A DNA stretch of 64,000 bases, from contig NZ_CP045644.1 of assembly GCF_009498455.1 (NCBI RefSeq), positions 6,513,001-6,577,000 on the forward strand, read 5' to 3'. Origin of the DNA: Variovorax paradoxus. Its GTDB lineage: Bacteria > Pseudomonadota > Gammaproteobacteria > Burkholderiales > Burkholderiaceae_C. Shown here one piece after another: positions 41,654 to 49,631 of the stretch (the first letter of the stretch is position 1; each line of letters starts with the position of its first letter). Both the position numbers and the translations under genes were made by a program. Under the pieces are notes generated by a model, which ran no database searches, was not told where the DNA came from, and was given only the letters and a program-made list of their open reading frames with translations.

Positions 41654-42628
41654 CTACTCGAGGCTCAGCCGGCGATCGCGCACCAGCCGGCCCCACTTGT
41701 CCTGCTCGGTGCGCAGCACGGCGGCGAACTGCTCGGGCGTGTTGGCGATGCCCGTCAGGCCCTGTTCGCGCAGCCGCTGCTGGAAAGCGGGTTCGGTCAC
41801 GATCTTGCGCACCTCGGCCTGCAGCCGGTCGACCACGGCGCGCGGCGTGCCGGCCGGGGCCAGCAGGCCGACCCAGGAGTTCACCTCGAAGCCGGGGTAG
41901 CCGCTCTCGGCCACGGTCGGCACGTCGGCATAGGCGGGCACGCGCTGCGCGCCGGTCTGGGCCAGGGCGCGCAGCCGGCCCGCGTTGACATGCGGCTGGG
42001 CCAGCACGGCCGAGAGAAACATCATCTCGACCTGTCCGCCCAACAGGTCCTGCTGGGCCGGACCACCGCCGCGGTAAGGGATGTGCGTGACGAAGGTGCC
42101 GCTCACCGCCTTGAAATACTCGGCCGTGAGGTGGTTGCTCGAGCCCGGTCCGACGCTGGCGTAGTTGAGGCGCCCCGGCTGGGCCTTGAGCTGGCCGACG
42201 AAGCGCACGAAGTCCCTGGCCTCGACCTTCGGATTGACCACCAGCACCAGCGGGTTGCTCGCCACCTGCGTCACGGGCTGCAGGTCTTTGGCGATGTCGA
42301 AGCTCAGCTTGGGATAGACCAGCGGATAGGTCGCGTAGCTGTCGAACACCATCAGCAGCGTGTGGCCGTCGGGCGCCGCGCGGGCCACCTCGGCGCCGGC
42401 CAGCGTGCCGCCGGCGCCGCTGCGGTTGTCGACGATCACCGTCTGGCCGAGCGCGGCCTGCAGACGCGGCTGCAACTGCCGCGCGACCGTGTCGACGATG
42501 CCGCCCGGCGGAAAGCCGACGACCAGCCGCACGGGCTTGGAAGGCCAGGCCGGCGTCTGCGCTTGTGCAGCCATTCCGAACAGCAAGGTGCAGGCGACCA
42601 GGGCCCGGGAAAGGATCGAGAAGGACAT
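41654..42628 (-). CDS. Bug/TTT family solute-binding protein in the hydroquinone operon
   Basis: 324 residues. The signal peptide runs to about residue 24 (GMAAQA before QTPAWPSK). Family text: PVRLVVGFPPGGIVDTVAR, IVDNRSGAGG, PDGHTLLMV, THIPYRGGGPAQQDLLGGQVE. No permease genes of the tripartite type are nearby. Its place between the aldehyde dehydrogenase and maleylacetate reductase genes gives the operon a second receptor in addition to the ABC one. It may feed another permease or act in sensing. It opens at 42628, 32 bases after the dehydrogenase stop. Confidence 0.9.
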   Translation of the reverse strand: MSFSILSRALVACTLLFGMAAQAQTPAWPSKPVRLVVGFPPGGIVDTVARQLQPRLQAALGQTVIVDNRSGAGGTLAGAEVARAAPDGHTLLMVFDSYATYPLVYPKLSFDIAKDLQPVTQVASNPLVLVVNPKVEARDFVRFVGQLKAQPGRLNYASVGPGSSNHLTAEYFKAVSGTFVTHIPYRGGGPAQQDLLGGQVEMMFLSAVLAQPHVNAGRLRALAQTGAQRVPAYADVPTVAESGYPGFEVNSWVGLLAPAGTPRAVVDRLQAEVRKIVTEPAFQQRLREQGLTGIANTPEQFAAVLRTEQDKWGRLVRDRRLSLE

Positions 42629-42660
42629 CGTGTGCGCCCGTGGGTTGATAGAGGAAAAAC

Positions 42661-44169
42661 TCAGCGCACGAAGTGCGGCGGGATCTGCGCGTCGACGTTG
42701 ACCCACACGCTCTTGACCTGCGTGTACTCGCGCATGGCGTCGAAGCCCATCTCACGGCCGTAGCCGCTCTGGCCCACGCCGCCGAAGGGCGAGCCGGGGT
42801 TCACGCGCTTGTAGCTGTTGATCCAGACCATGCCGGCGTGCAGGTCGCGCGCCACCTTGTGGGCGCGCTGCAGGTTGTTCGTCCACAGGCCGCTGCCCAG
42901 GCCGTAGTCGGTGCCGTTGGCGATCTGCATCGCCTCTTCGTCGGTCTTGAAGGTGAGCACGGTGACGAAAGGGCCGAACACTTCTTCCTGCGCCACGCGG
43001 TCCTGGTAGGACTTCGCACGCACCACGGTCGGCGCCACGTAGCAGCCCTGCGCCAGGTCGCCGCCCGGCGAGGTGCCGCCGGCCAAGACCTCGCCGCCCT
43101 GTTGCTGCGCCACCTCGACGTAGCTCAGCACGCGATCGCGGTGCTGGGCACTCGTGAGCGGGCCCATCTCGGTGTTCTCGTCGAGCGGATTGCCCAGGCG
43201 GATGGATTGCGCCAGCGGAATGAACTGCTCGAGAAACGCATCGGCGATCTTCTCGTGCAGCATCAACCGCGAACCCGCGATGCAGGCCTGCCCCTGGTTG
43301 TGAAAGATGGCCCACGCGCTGCCGTTCACGGCGGCCCGCAGGTTCGCGTCCTCGAACACGATGTTGGGGCCCTTGCCGCCGAGCTCGAGCTGCACCTTCT
43401 TCAGGTTGCCCGCGCTGGCCTGCACGATGCGCCGGCCGGTGGCGGTGCTGCCGGTGAAGGCGATCTTGGCGATCTCGGGATGCTCGGCGATGTACTGGCC
43501 CGCCACGCTGCCCAGGCCCGGCAGCATGTTGACCACACCGGGCGGCACGCCGGCCTCGGCCATCAGCTCGGCGATGCGCAGCGAGCTGAGCGGCGTGATC
43601 TCGGCCGGCTTCATCACGATGCAGTTGCCGGCCGCGAGCGCGGGCGCCATCTTCCAGCTCGTGAACATGAGCGGAAAGTTCCACGGCACGATCTGCCCGA
43701 CGATGCCGACGGGCTCGCGCAGCGTGTAGTTGAGAAATCCCTCTTCCACCGGAATGGTCTCGCCCTGGAACTTGTCGGCCATGCCGCCGAAGTAGCGGAA
43801 GCACGCGGCGGTGCGCGGCACGTCGAGCCGGCGCGAGTCGCGGATCGGGTGGCCGGTGTCGAGCGATTCGAGCCGCGCGAGTTCTTCGCCGTTGGCCTCG
43901 ATGAGGTCGGCGAGTTTCAACAGGATGCGGCCACGGTCGGCGGCGGCCATGCGGCTCCACTTCGGGAACGCACGCTTCGCGGCGGCCACGGCCTTGTCGA
44001 CGTCGGCCTTGCCGGCCAGCGCGACCTGGGCGATGGGCGTGTTGTCGTGCGGGTTCAGCGTGGCGAGGGTCTCGCCGGATTCGGCGTCGACGAAGCGGCC
44101 GTCGATGAAGAGTTGGTGGCGGATGGGCGTGCGCAGGCCTGCCTGAGCGGCGATGTCATTGGGCTTCAT
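42661..44169 (-). CDS. Aldehyde dehydrogenase, likely 4-hydroxymuconic semialdehyde dehydrogenase
   Basis: 502 residues of the NAD(P) aldehyde dehydrogenase superfamily. Catalytic Cys lies in NQGQACIAGSRL, the general-base Glu in LELGGKGPN, and the cofactor loop in FTGSTATGRRI. Taken alone it would be annotated betaine-aldehyde-dehydrogenase-like. Its position directly after the two hydroquinone dioxygenase subunits matches PnpE/HapE, which oxidises 4-hydroxymuconic semialdehyde to maleylacetate. That substrate is therefore inferred from context. Confidence 0.88.
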   Translation of the reverse strand: MKPNDIAAQAGLRTPIRHQLFIDGRFVDAESGETLATLNPHDNTPIAQVALAGKADVDKAVAAAKRAFPKWSRMAAADRGRILLKLADLIEANGEELARLESLDTGHPIRDSRRLDVPRTAACFRYFGGMADKFQGETIPVEEGFLNYTLREPVGIVGQIVPWNFPLMFTSWKMAPALAAGNCIVMKPAEITPLSSLRIAELMAEAGVPPGVVNMLPGLGSVAGQYIAEHPEIAKIAFTGSTATGRRIVQASAGNLKKVQLELGGKGPNIVFEDANLRAAVNGSAWAIFHNQGQACIAGSRLMLHEKIADAFLEQFIPLAQSIRLGNPLDENTEMGPLTSAQHRDRVLSYVEVAQQQGGEVLAGGTSPGGDLAQGCYVAPTVVRAKSYQDRVAQEEVFGPFVTVLTFKTDEEAMQIANGTDYGLGSGLWTNNLQRAHKVARDLHAGMVWINSYKRVNPGSPFGGVGQSGYGREMGFDAMREYTQVKSVWVNVDAQIPPHFVR

Positions 44170-44180
44170 GTTTTTGCATT

Positions 44181-44277
44181 CCTCCCCCTCCCCTTGGGGA
44201 GAGGGTTGGGGTGAGGGAGCGACGGTGGCTCGAACACCACCCTCACCCCAGCCCTCTCCCGCACGCGGGAGAGGGGG
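44181..44277. repeat. REP-like inverted repeat element, copy C
   Basis: The left arm 44181-44217 (CCCTTGGGGAGAGGGTTGGG then GTGAGGG) faces the right arm 44240-44275 (CCCTCACCCCAGCCCTCTCC then CGCGGGAGAGGG). It fills the gap between the large dioxygenase subunit and the aldehyde dehydrogenase, as copy B does between livG and livF. Confidence 0.8.
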
Positions 44278-44281
44278 CCAT

Positions 44282-45289
44282 TCAGAACTGGACCGGAATC
44301 TCCGGGCTCTCGCCCTTCTGGATCTCGAAGACCAGGCTCGGCGAGCCGTTCTCCCACACCAGCAGCATCGAGCGCTTCGGGCTGAAGCCCTGGTGGCGGC
44401 AGTAGGCGGGCATGGCGGCCATGTCGCCGGCTTTCATGATCACGCGGGCCATGGGCTTGCCGGTGTTCTTGTCGCCGCAGTCCCAGTGGATCTCGTCGGT
44501 CATCTGGAAGAACCACTCGACGCGGTCGTTGCCGTGAATGATCGGCAGGATGTGCTCCTCGGTCGTCGGGCACATGTAGCTGTGCTTCACCACCGAAGTG
44601 AAGCTCGGGTTCCACGTCACCTGCGAACGGCTCAAAAAGCCGAAGAGGTTGAAGGCGTGCACCTCGTTCTCGAAGCCGGGCTCGGGGTGCAGCTCGGGCT
44701 GGGCCTGCGGCACGTCGGCGAAGGCGCGGTTGATGGGTGCGCCGCGTTCGTCGCTGCGCAAATCGAGGTCGCCCTTCAGGCCCACGCAGCGCTTGGCCAG
44801 CTCGCGCGCCCGGGTGATCTTGGCGGTGTTGTTGCCGCTCTTGCGGCCGTAGGCCGAGCCAGTTTCCTGCGGCGCGGCGAACGGGTCGAAGCTCTCGTTG
44901 GTCCAGTCGTCGAGCATGGCCTCGAAGGTGGCGCGGATCTGCGCGGTGGGGAAGTTCTCGAGCAGGTCGATGCCCGCGTCCTTCATGGTGCCGTTGAAGC
45001 TGCCGGCGTACAGGTCGACCGAGTCGTAGTGGTTGATGGTGCCGAACACGTTGTCGAAGTTGACCCAGCCATAGAAGAAGCCCCAGGCCACGTCGCGCAT
45101 CAGCGCGCGCAGGTAGCTGCCGGCGTCCATGGTGTGGCTCATGGGCCGCCCGTCACGGGTCTTCCAGGTGATGTGGGCAAAGTACTCGTCGCGGCGAAAG
45201 CCGAAGCTGCCGAGCGAAAAATCCTTGTAGCCGAGCGTGGCGTCGGGCTGCGATGCGAGGACCTTGGCGAGTTCTGCGGGTGCGTTCAT
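44282..45289 (-). CDS. Hydroquinone 1,2-dioxygenase large subunit (HapD/PnpD-like)
   Basis: 335 residues, matching the size of the large subunit (about 38 kDa) of Fe(II)-dependent hydroquinone dioxygenase. That enzyme opens hydroquinone to 4-hydroxymuconic semialdehyde. Notable stretches are WGFFYGWVNFDNVFGTINHY, VVKHSYMCPTTEEHILPIIH, and a C-terminal cupin-like part RVIMKAGDMAAMPAYCRHQG whose His residues could bind iron. No signal peptide. It lies 27 bases after the small subunit. The assignment rests on size pairing, gene order with the semialdehyde dehydrogenase and maleylacetate reductase, and remembered family likeness. Confidence 0.82.
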   Translation of the reverse strand: MNAPAELAKVLASQPDATLGYKDFSLGSFGFRRDEYFAHITWKTRDGRPMSHTMDAGSYLRALMRDVAWGFFYGWVNFDNVFGTINHYDSVDLYAGSFNGTMKDAGIDLLENFPTAQIRATFEAMLDDWTNESFDPFAAPQETGSAYGRKSGNNTAKITRARELAKRCVGLKGDLDLRSDERGAPINRAFADVPQAQPELHPEPGFENEVHAFNLFGFLSRSQVTWNPSFTSVVKHSYMCPTTEEHILPIIHGNDRVEWFFQMTDEIHWDCGDKNTGKPMARVIMKAGDMAAMPAYCRHQGFSPKRSMLLVWENGSPSLVFEIQKGESPEIPVQF

Positions 45290-45316
45290 GGTGTGGCTCC
45301 TGGATGGCGGGTGCGT

Positions 45317-45826
45317 TCAGTGCGTCTGGCAGATGTCGGCCCACTTCTCTACCGAGAGGTCGCCCTTGCAGGTCTGCAGCACGATCACGCCGGGATCGCC
45401 GGCCACGCGGAACTGGTAGGCCGTGTTCTTCGGCAGCAGGCCCTGGTGGCCGCGCGAGAGCTTCATCCAGCCCATCTTCTTGCCCTGGGGTTCGCCCTTC
45501 ACAAGCACGGCGCCGTTCTTCTCGGTGTCGGCCACGGCCTGGGCCGCATCGAGCTGCACGAGGTGCACTTCGACCTCGCCGTCCATCACCAGCGCGAACT
45601 CGTCGTGTGCGCTCGTGTACCAGGGCGAGGTGCCTTCGGCGCGCAGCGTTTCCAGCACGTAGATCTGGTTCTGGCCGAACACGACCTTCTCGTAGGGCTT
45701 GCTGATGCTGGCGATCTCGAAGCAGTTGGAGAACGCGTAGTGGCGCACGTCGTCGTCGATCGGCTCGACGTGGCCTTTCTCGAAATGCTTGAGGGACCCG
45801 AAGCGGGTCTGGTATGCGACGGTCAT
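45317..45826 (-). CDS. Hydroquinone 1,2-dioxygenase small subunit (HapC/PnpC-like)
   Basis: 169 residues, a single cupin-type domain of the size expected for the small subunit (about 18 kDa). It begins TVAYQTRFGSLKHFEKGHVE; the cupin core holds YTSAHDEFALVMDGEVEVHL and SRGHQGLLPKNTAYQFRV. AGGAGA lies seven bases before the ATG. It is the first gene of the catabolic operon, 156 bases from the tandem LysR gene, and should form a heterotetramer with the large subunit. Confidence 0.82.
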   Translation of the reverse strand: MTVAYQTRFGSLKHFEKGHVEPIDDDVRHYAFSNCFEIASISKPYEKVVFGQNQIYVLETLRAEGTSPWYTSAHDEFALVMDGEVEVHLVQLDAAQAVADTEKNGAVLVKGEPQGKKMGWMKLSRGHQGLLPKNTAYQFRVAGDPGVIVLQTCKGDLSVEKWADICQTH

Positions 45827-45922
45827 GGGTGTCTCCTGAAGTGCCGACGGTGCAGCGTGGCGGCTGCGATGTGTGCACTGTAGGAAACGAAGGGCCACAG
45901 CGGTAGGCCCGAAACGCGGGCC

Positions 45923-45949
45923 GCATTGTTCGGCAAATCCGTTCAATGC
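45923..45949 (-). promoter_or_regulatory. Inverted repeat in the hydroquinone operon promoter region
   Basis: GCATTG (45923-45928) faces CAATGC (45944-45949) across 15 bases; inner bases extend the match partly (TTCG against CGTT). It lies 98-124 bases upstream of the small-subunit start, a usual distance for a LysR recognition site. It is a candidate only. Confidence 0.4.
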
Positions 45950-45982
45950 ACAGGGTTTACCCCGGAACGGAGCGCGTTCGCG

Positions 45983-46933
45983 TCAGGCGTCCCAGATCAG
46001 GCCCGGCGGCAGCAGGCCGCGTTCGATCATGGCCGCGTCCCACGGCGGCACCTTCGAGAACGCATGGGTCAGGTGCTCGATGAACAGCCGCAGCTTGAAC
46101 GCATTGCGCGAGGTGCCCGCGTACACCGCGCTCAGCGAGAACGACGACAGCTGGTGCGCCGGCAGCACCACTTCCAGGTCGCCGCGCAGGATCGCCTCGC
46201 CGGCCACCAGCGTCGGCAGGCAGACGATGCCGGCGTGCTCCATGGCGTACTCGCGCAGCAGGTGGACGCTGTTGGTGAGCAGCGCGGCGCTCATGTACAT
46301 CGTGACGTGCTCACCGGCGTGGTGAAAGGTCCAGCGGTCGCGCGTGGGGTAGCCGGAGTACAGGCCGAGCGTGTGCTTGTGCAGCTCGCGCGGGCTCGCG
46401 GGCCGGCCGTGCGCGCCCAGGTACTCGGGCGTGGCGCAGAACACGCGGCGCACCGGGAACAACGGGCGCGACACCAGCTCGGTCGAGGCCGCCGGAAAGA
46501 TCTGCAGCGCGCAGTCGACCCCCGCCTTCACCGGATCGACCACCGCGTCGCTCACGATGAGCTCGAGGTGGATGTCCGGAAAACTCACCTGGAAGGCCCG
46601 CAGCAGCGTGGCGAAATGCCCCAGCACGAAGCCGGTGAGCGCATGCACGCGCAGCGTGCCGGTCGGCCCGTCCTTGGCGTCGCGCATCTGGTCCATGATG
46701 TCGTTCGCCCGGCCGACCAGCTCCACGCAGTCGCGCAGGAAGGCCTGCCCCACGTCGCTGAGCCGGACCACGCGCGTGCTGCGGTGGAACAGCGGCGCGC
46801 CGACATGGTCTTCGAGCTGCTTCACGCGGCTGGTCACCACCGACTTCGACACCCGCAACTGGCGCGCGGCCTCGGCAAAACTCTGGGTCTGCGCGACCCG
46901 CACGAAGGTCTCTATGTTCTCGAGGCGGTCCAT
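45983..46933 (-). CDS. LysR-family regulator upstream of the hydroquinone operon
   Basis: 316 residues. The helix-turn-helix is at about 1-60 (MDRLENIETFVRVAQTQSFA, VSKSVVTSRVKQLEDHVG). The effector domain (about 90-300) belongs to the CrgA/PA0477-like branch (TLRVHALTGFVLGHFATLL, PDIHLELIVSD). Unlike most LysR genes it is transcribed in the same direction as its presumed target operon, which starts 156 bases downstream. It is divergent from the small lipoprotein gene. Control of hydroquinone catabolism is inferred from position. Confidence 0.9.
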   Translation of the reverse strand: MDRLENIETFVRVAQTQSFAEAARQLRVSKSVVTSRVKQLEDHVGAPLFHRSTRVVRLSDVGQAFLRDCVELVGRANDIMDQMRDAKDGPTGTLRVHALTGFVLGHFATLLRAFQVSFPDIHLELIVSDAVVDPVKAGVDCALQIFPAASTELVSRPLFPVRRVFCATPEYLGAHGRPASPRELHKHTLGLYSGYPTRDRWTFHHAGEHVTMYMSAALLTNSVHLLREYAMEHAGIVCLPTLVAGEAILRGDLEVVLPAHQLSSFSLSAVYAGTSRNAFKLRLFIEHLTHAFSKVPPWDAAMIERGLLPPGLIWDA

Positions 46934-47035
46934 GGGGCATGCACTGTAGCGGGTCCGCGGCGGCGGCCGGTCGGCCGCACGGGTGTGAAGTACTGCGCAA
47001 TCCCGCAGAGAGATTGACTGCGCCCCTCTCAATTC

Positions 47036-47051
47036 GCTCACAAATGTGAGC
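47036..47051. promoter_or_regulatory. Perfect 16-base palindrome in the LysR/lipoprotein divergent region
   Basis: GCTCACA-AA-TGTGAGC is perfect (7+2+7). A further half-site TGTGAG occurs at 47060-47065. It lies about 103 bases from the LysR start and 87 from the lipoprotein start and could serve either. Confidence 0.5.
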
Positions 47052-47137
47052 ATTTCCATGTGAGATCGTTAATTCGGCGACTATTGTCCAGCCCTCAGGC
47101 ACCCGAGGTGCACAAGAAATCACAGCAGGGAGTTCCC

Positions 47138-47314
47138 ATGACCCGATTCACCAAATCCACCCAATCCACGATCACCGTGATGCTCGCGCTGGCGGCCTCC
47201 GTTCTCATGAGCGCCTGTGTGCACCACCACGCGCCACCGCGTGCGGAGCCCGGGCCCGCGCACAAGGGCGGCAACTTCTGCCCGCCGGGCCAGGCCAAGA
47301 AGGGCAACTGCTGA
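47138..47314 (+). CDS. Small lipoprotein
   Basis: 58 residues. The lipoprotein signal ends VLMSAC with C27, followed by HHH, a Pro-rich stretch and a C-terminal GGNFCPPGQAKKGNC with two cysteines. AGGGAG lies eight bases before the ATG. The mature peptide is only about 32 residues. The motif FCPPGQAKKGNC recurs in small betaproteobacterial lipoproteins of unknown role, as far as I recall. It starts a plus-strand run of three small genes. Confidence 0.75.
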   Translation: MTRFTKSTQSTITVMLALAASVLMSACVHHHAPPRAEPGPAHKGGNFCPPGQAKKGNC

Positions 47315-47323
47315 TCGCCCGCG

Positions 47324-47569
47324 ATGCTGAATCCGTTTCTGCGGGACATGACGCCCGACGAACTGCCGACCGGCAACGCACGGCCAGTCGGCATCGCGCT
47401 GCTGCCCGTGCTGGCGTACGTGCTCGTGGCCGTCGCCTTCCTGAGCATGTCGGTGGCCGTGCCGAGCCTGGCCGTGGCCTGCCTCTTCGCGACCGCGGCG
47501 GCCATGTCGCTGGGCGCGGGCGTGGTGCTCGGCATGAGCGTCTGGATCTTTCCGCAGCTGTCGCGCTGA
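47324..47569 (+). CDS. Small inner-membrane protein of unknown function
   Basis: 81 residues with two hydrophobic helices (about 24-42 and 47-73) after a polar N-terminus LNPFLRDMTPDELPTG. It starts nine bases after the lipoprotein stop. No catalytic residues stand out. Its size and helix pair are like those of many uncharacterised membrane proteins; I cannot assign a family with confidence. Confidence 0.65.
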   Translation: MLNPFLRDMTPDELPTGNARPVGIALLPVLAYVLVAVAFLSMSVAVPSLAVACLFATAAAMSLGAGVVLGMSVWIFPQLSR

Positions 47570-47579
47570 GGGCAGCTGC

Positions 47580-47831
47580 ATGAGCACGTCCAACGCTTCC
47601 GTCTTTCGCGTCCAGAGCTGGCGCACGACCCTGCTCGCGGCCTCGGTCGTGCTGCTGATCGTGATGGCGCTGCTCATGAAGTGGCTCGTCGAGCTGCAGG
47701 TGGAAACCGCGCAGGAGCGGCAACTGCGCGAAGCCGTGGCGCGCGAGGCAGACGCCCGCTGCTATGCGCTGCCCACGCGCCAGGAGATCGACACCTGCCG
47801 GGCCGTCAACGCAGCGCGCGTCGCGCCCTGA
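47580..47831 (+). CDS. Small single-pass membrane protein
   Basis: 83 residues. One transmembrane helix (TLLAASVVLLIVMALLM, about 17-34) is followed by a helical, charged region LVELQVETAQERQLREAVAR and two Cys in the tail (RCYALPTRQEIDTCRAV). It lies ten bases after the previous small gene and looks to be the third member of that unit. Its 3' end is 12 bases from the convergent DipZ-like gene. Function unknown. Confidence 0.65.
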   Translation: MSTSNASVFRVQSWRTTLLAASVVLLIVMALLMKWLVELQVETAQERQLREAVAREADARCYALPTRQEIDTCRAVNAARVAP

Positions 47832-47843
47832 CGTCGGCCGCGC

Positions 47844-49604
47844 TCAGCCGAAGGTGAACGCGTAGGCCTGCGCGTCGGCGTCGAGAAACTCGATCTCGAA
47901 CAGGCGCTCCCTGCCGCCACCCGACTGCCGCACCAGCTGGTACAGCTTCTGCGCATCGACCACGCCGCGGCCCTGGGCATCGGTGTCGGCGCCGTGGTCC
48001 GCCAGCGGCGGCTGGCCGTCGACCCGCACCGTGAAGCGGACCGGTTTTCCGTCGGCCATCGGCCCCAGCACCAGATGCAGGTCGCGCGCTTTGAAGCGGT
48101 ACGCGATGCGGCCGTTGGCGTGGTTCAGCACGGCACGCTCGGCCTCCACGGTCCAGTCGCCACCCAACGCCCATTGGTTGGTGCGCAGCATTGAAGCCGC
48201 GGACTCGTAGGCCTTCGCACGGTCACGCGCGATGCCGCCGGGTGACGCAAAGCCGTGCGCGCGGGCGTGGCCCAGGTAGGTTTCGCCGGACTGCGCCGGC
48301 TCGGCGCCGGGCGCGGCCTGCGTGCCCTGCCCCAGCGGCGCCACCAATCCACCGGCGACCTGGGCCTGTCCGGCCTCGGCCAGCAGCTGCTGGATGACCT
48401 GCTCGGCCTTGTCGTAGCGGTTCTCGCCGAACTGGTGATGGCGGATGCGCCCCTGCGCATCGACGAAATAGAACGCCGGCCAAGCCTGGTTGTCGAAGCC
48501 GCGCCAGATGGCAAAGTCGTTGTCCAGCGCCACCGGGAACCCGATGCCGAGGTCTTTCACGGCCTTGCGCACGTTGGCCGGGTTCTTCTCGAACGCGAAC
48601 TCCGGCGCATGCACGCCGAGGACGACCAGGCCCGCGTCCTTGTACTTGTCGGCCCACGCGCGCACGTAAGGCAGCGTGCGCAGGCAGTTGATGCACGAAT
48701 AGGTCCAGAAGTCGATCAGCACGACCTTGCCGCGCAAGGCCTCGGACGTGAGCGGCGGCGAGTTGATCCACCCGGTCGCGCCGGCCAGCGACGGCAGGTG
48801 GCCTTCGACGCGGAGGTTGCGCGCGGGCACCGGCGCCGGGCGGGCGTCCGAGACGCGCACGAAGCCGGCGTCTGCGCGCTGCGCCTGCGGCGTGTCTTTG
48901 CGGAGCGTGTCCACCAGCGCCTGCTCCAGGGTCGACGTGGTGCCCAGCGACAGGCGCGCGAGCCAGCCGGTGTCCAGCCCCAGCGCGATGGCGGCCACGC
49001 CCGCCAGCACCGCCGCGCCGGCGACGCGCCGCACGCCTTCGCCGGTCGGCAGCGTGCGCTTCAGCGCCGCGAGCAACCGGCCGCCTGACAGCAGCGCCAC
49101 CGCGAGCGACGTGCACGCGCCAACCGCATAGGCGAGCAGCAGCAGCGAAGTGCCGACGCTCGCGCCGTTGAGCGCCGCACCCGTCAGGATCAGTCCGAGG
49201 ATCGGCCCCGCGCACGGCGCCCAGAGCAGGCCCGTGCCCACGCCCAGCCACAGCGGCGAAAACACCGAGGCCTGCGGCCCCTCGGACAGGCGCAGGCCCA
49301 GCGCCACCAGCGGCCGGCTCAGGCGGTCGGCCACGCGCGGGAACAGCAGCGTCGCACCGAACAGCGCGAGCAAGGCCATCGCGGCATAGCGCCCGTATTC
49401 GTTGAGCGTGACGATCCAGCCACCGCCCACCGCCGCCAACGTGGCGACCACGGCAAAAGCCAGCGCCATGCCGACGAGCATCGGCAGGCCGTGCGAGCGG
49501 AACGGGCGGTCGGCGCGCGCGAACACGAAGGGCAGCACCGGCAGGATGCAGGGGCTGAGGATCGTGAGCACCCCGCCCAGGTAGGCGATGAAGAGGATGA
49601 GCAT
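47844..49604 (-). CDS. DipZ-like thiol-disulfide transport protein (CcdA-thioredoxin-carbohydrate-binding-like fusion)
   Basis: 586 residues in three parts. A CcdA/DsbD-like membrane domain (about 1-220) has Cys in LSPCILPVLPF and LWAPCAGPILG, which pass electrons across the membrane. A periplasmic TlpA/thioredoxin domain (about 260-415) has active site SCINC in DFWTYSCINCLRTL. A C-terminal beta-sandwich (about 450-586) resembles the carbohydrate-binding-like module of mycobacterial DipZ. It should move reducing power to periplasmic thiols. It lies 27 bases downstream of the histidine kinase gene on the same strand and may be the last gene of the ohr-kinase unit. Confidence 0.87.
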   Translation of the reverse strand: MLILFIAYLGGVLTILSPCILPVLPFVFARADRPFRSHGLPMLVGMALAFAVVATLAAVGGGWIVTLNEYGRYAAMALLALFGATLLFPRVADRLSRPLVALGLRLSEGPQASVFSPLWLGVGTGLLWAPCAGPILGLILTGAALNGASVGTSLLLLAYAVGACTSLAVALLSGGRLLAALKRTLPTGEGVRRVAGAAVLAGVAAIALGLDTGWLARLSLGTTSTLEQALVDTLRKDTPQAQRADAGFVRVSDARPAPVPARNLRVEGHLPSLAGATGWINSPPLTSEALRGKVVLIDFWTYSCINCLRTLPYVRAWADKYKDAGLVVLGVHAPEFAFEKNPANVRKAVKDLGIGFPVALDNDFAIWRGFDNQAWPAFYFVDAQGRIRHHQFGENRYDKAEQVIQQLLAEAGQAQVAGGLVAPLGQGTQAAPGAEPAQSGETYLGHARAHGFASPGGIARDRAKAYESAASMLRTNQWALGGDWTVEAERAVLNHANGRIAYRFKARDLHLVLGPMADGKPVRFTVRVDGQPPLADHGADTDAQGRGVVDAQKLYQLVRQSGGGRERLFEIEFLDADAQAYAFTFG

Positions 49605-49631
49605 GGTGATGTGTGAGGTGTCGGTTGGAGT

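Noticed and set aside
38442..41900. Long plus-strand open frame across livG, the ABC receptor and maleylacetate reductase
   Set aside because: It is antisense to three recognisable genes; its composition is typical of a shadow frame and there is no start signal.
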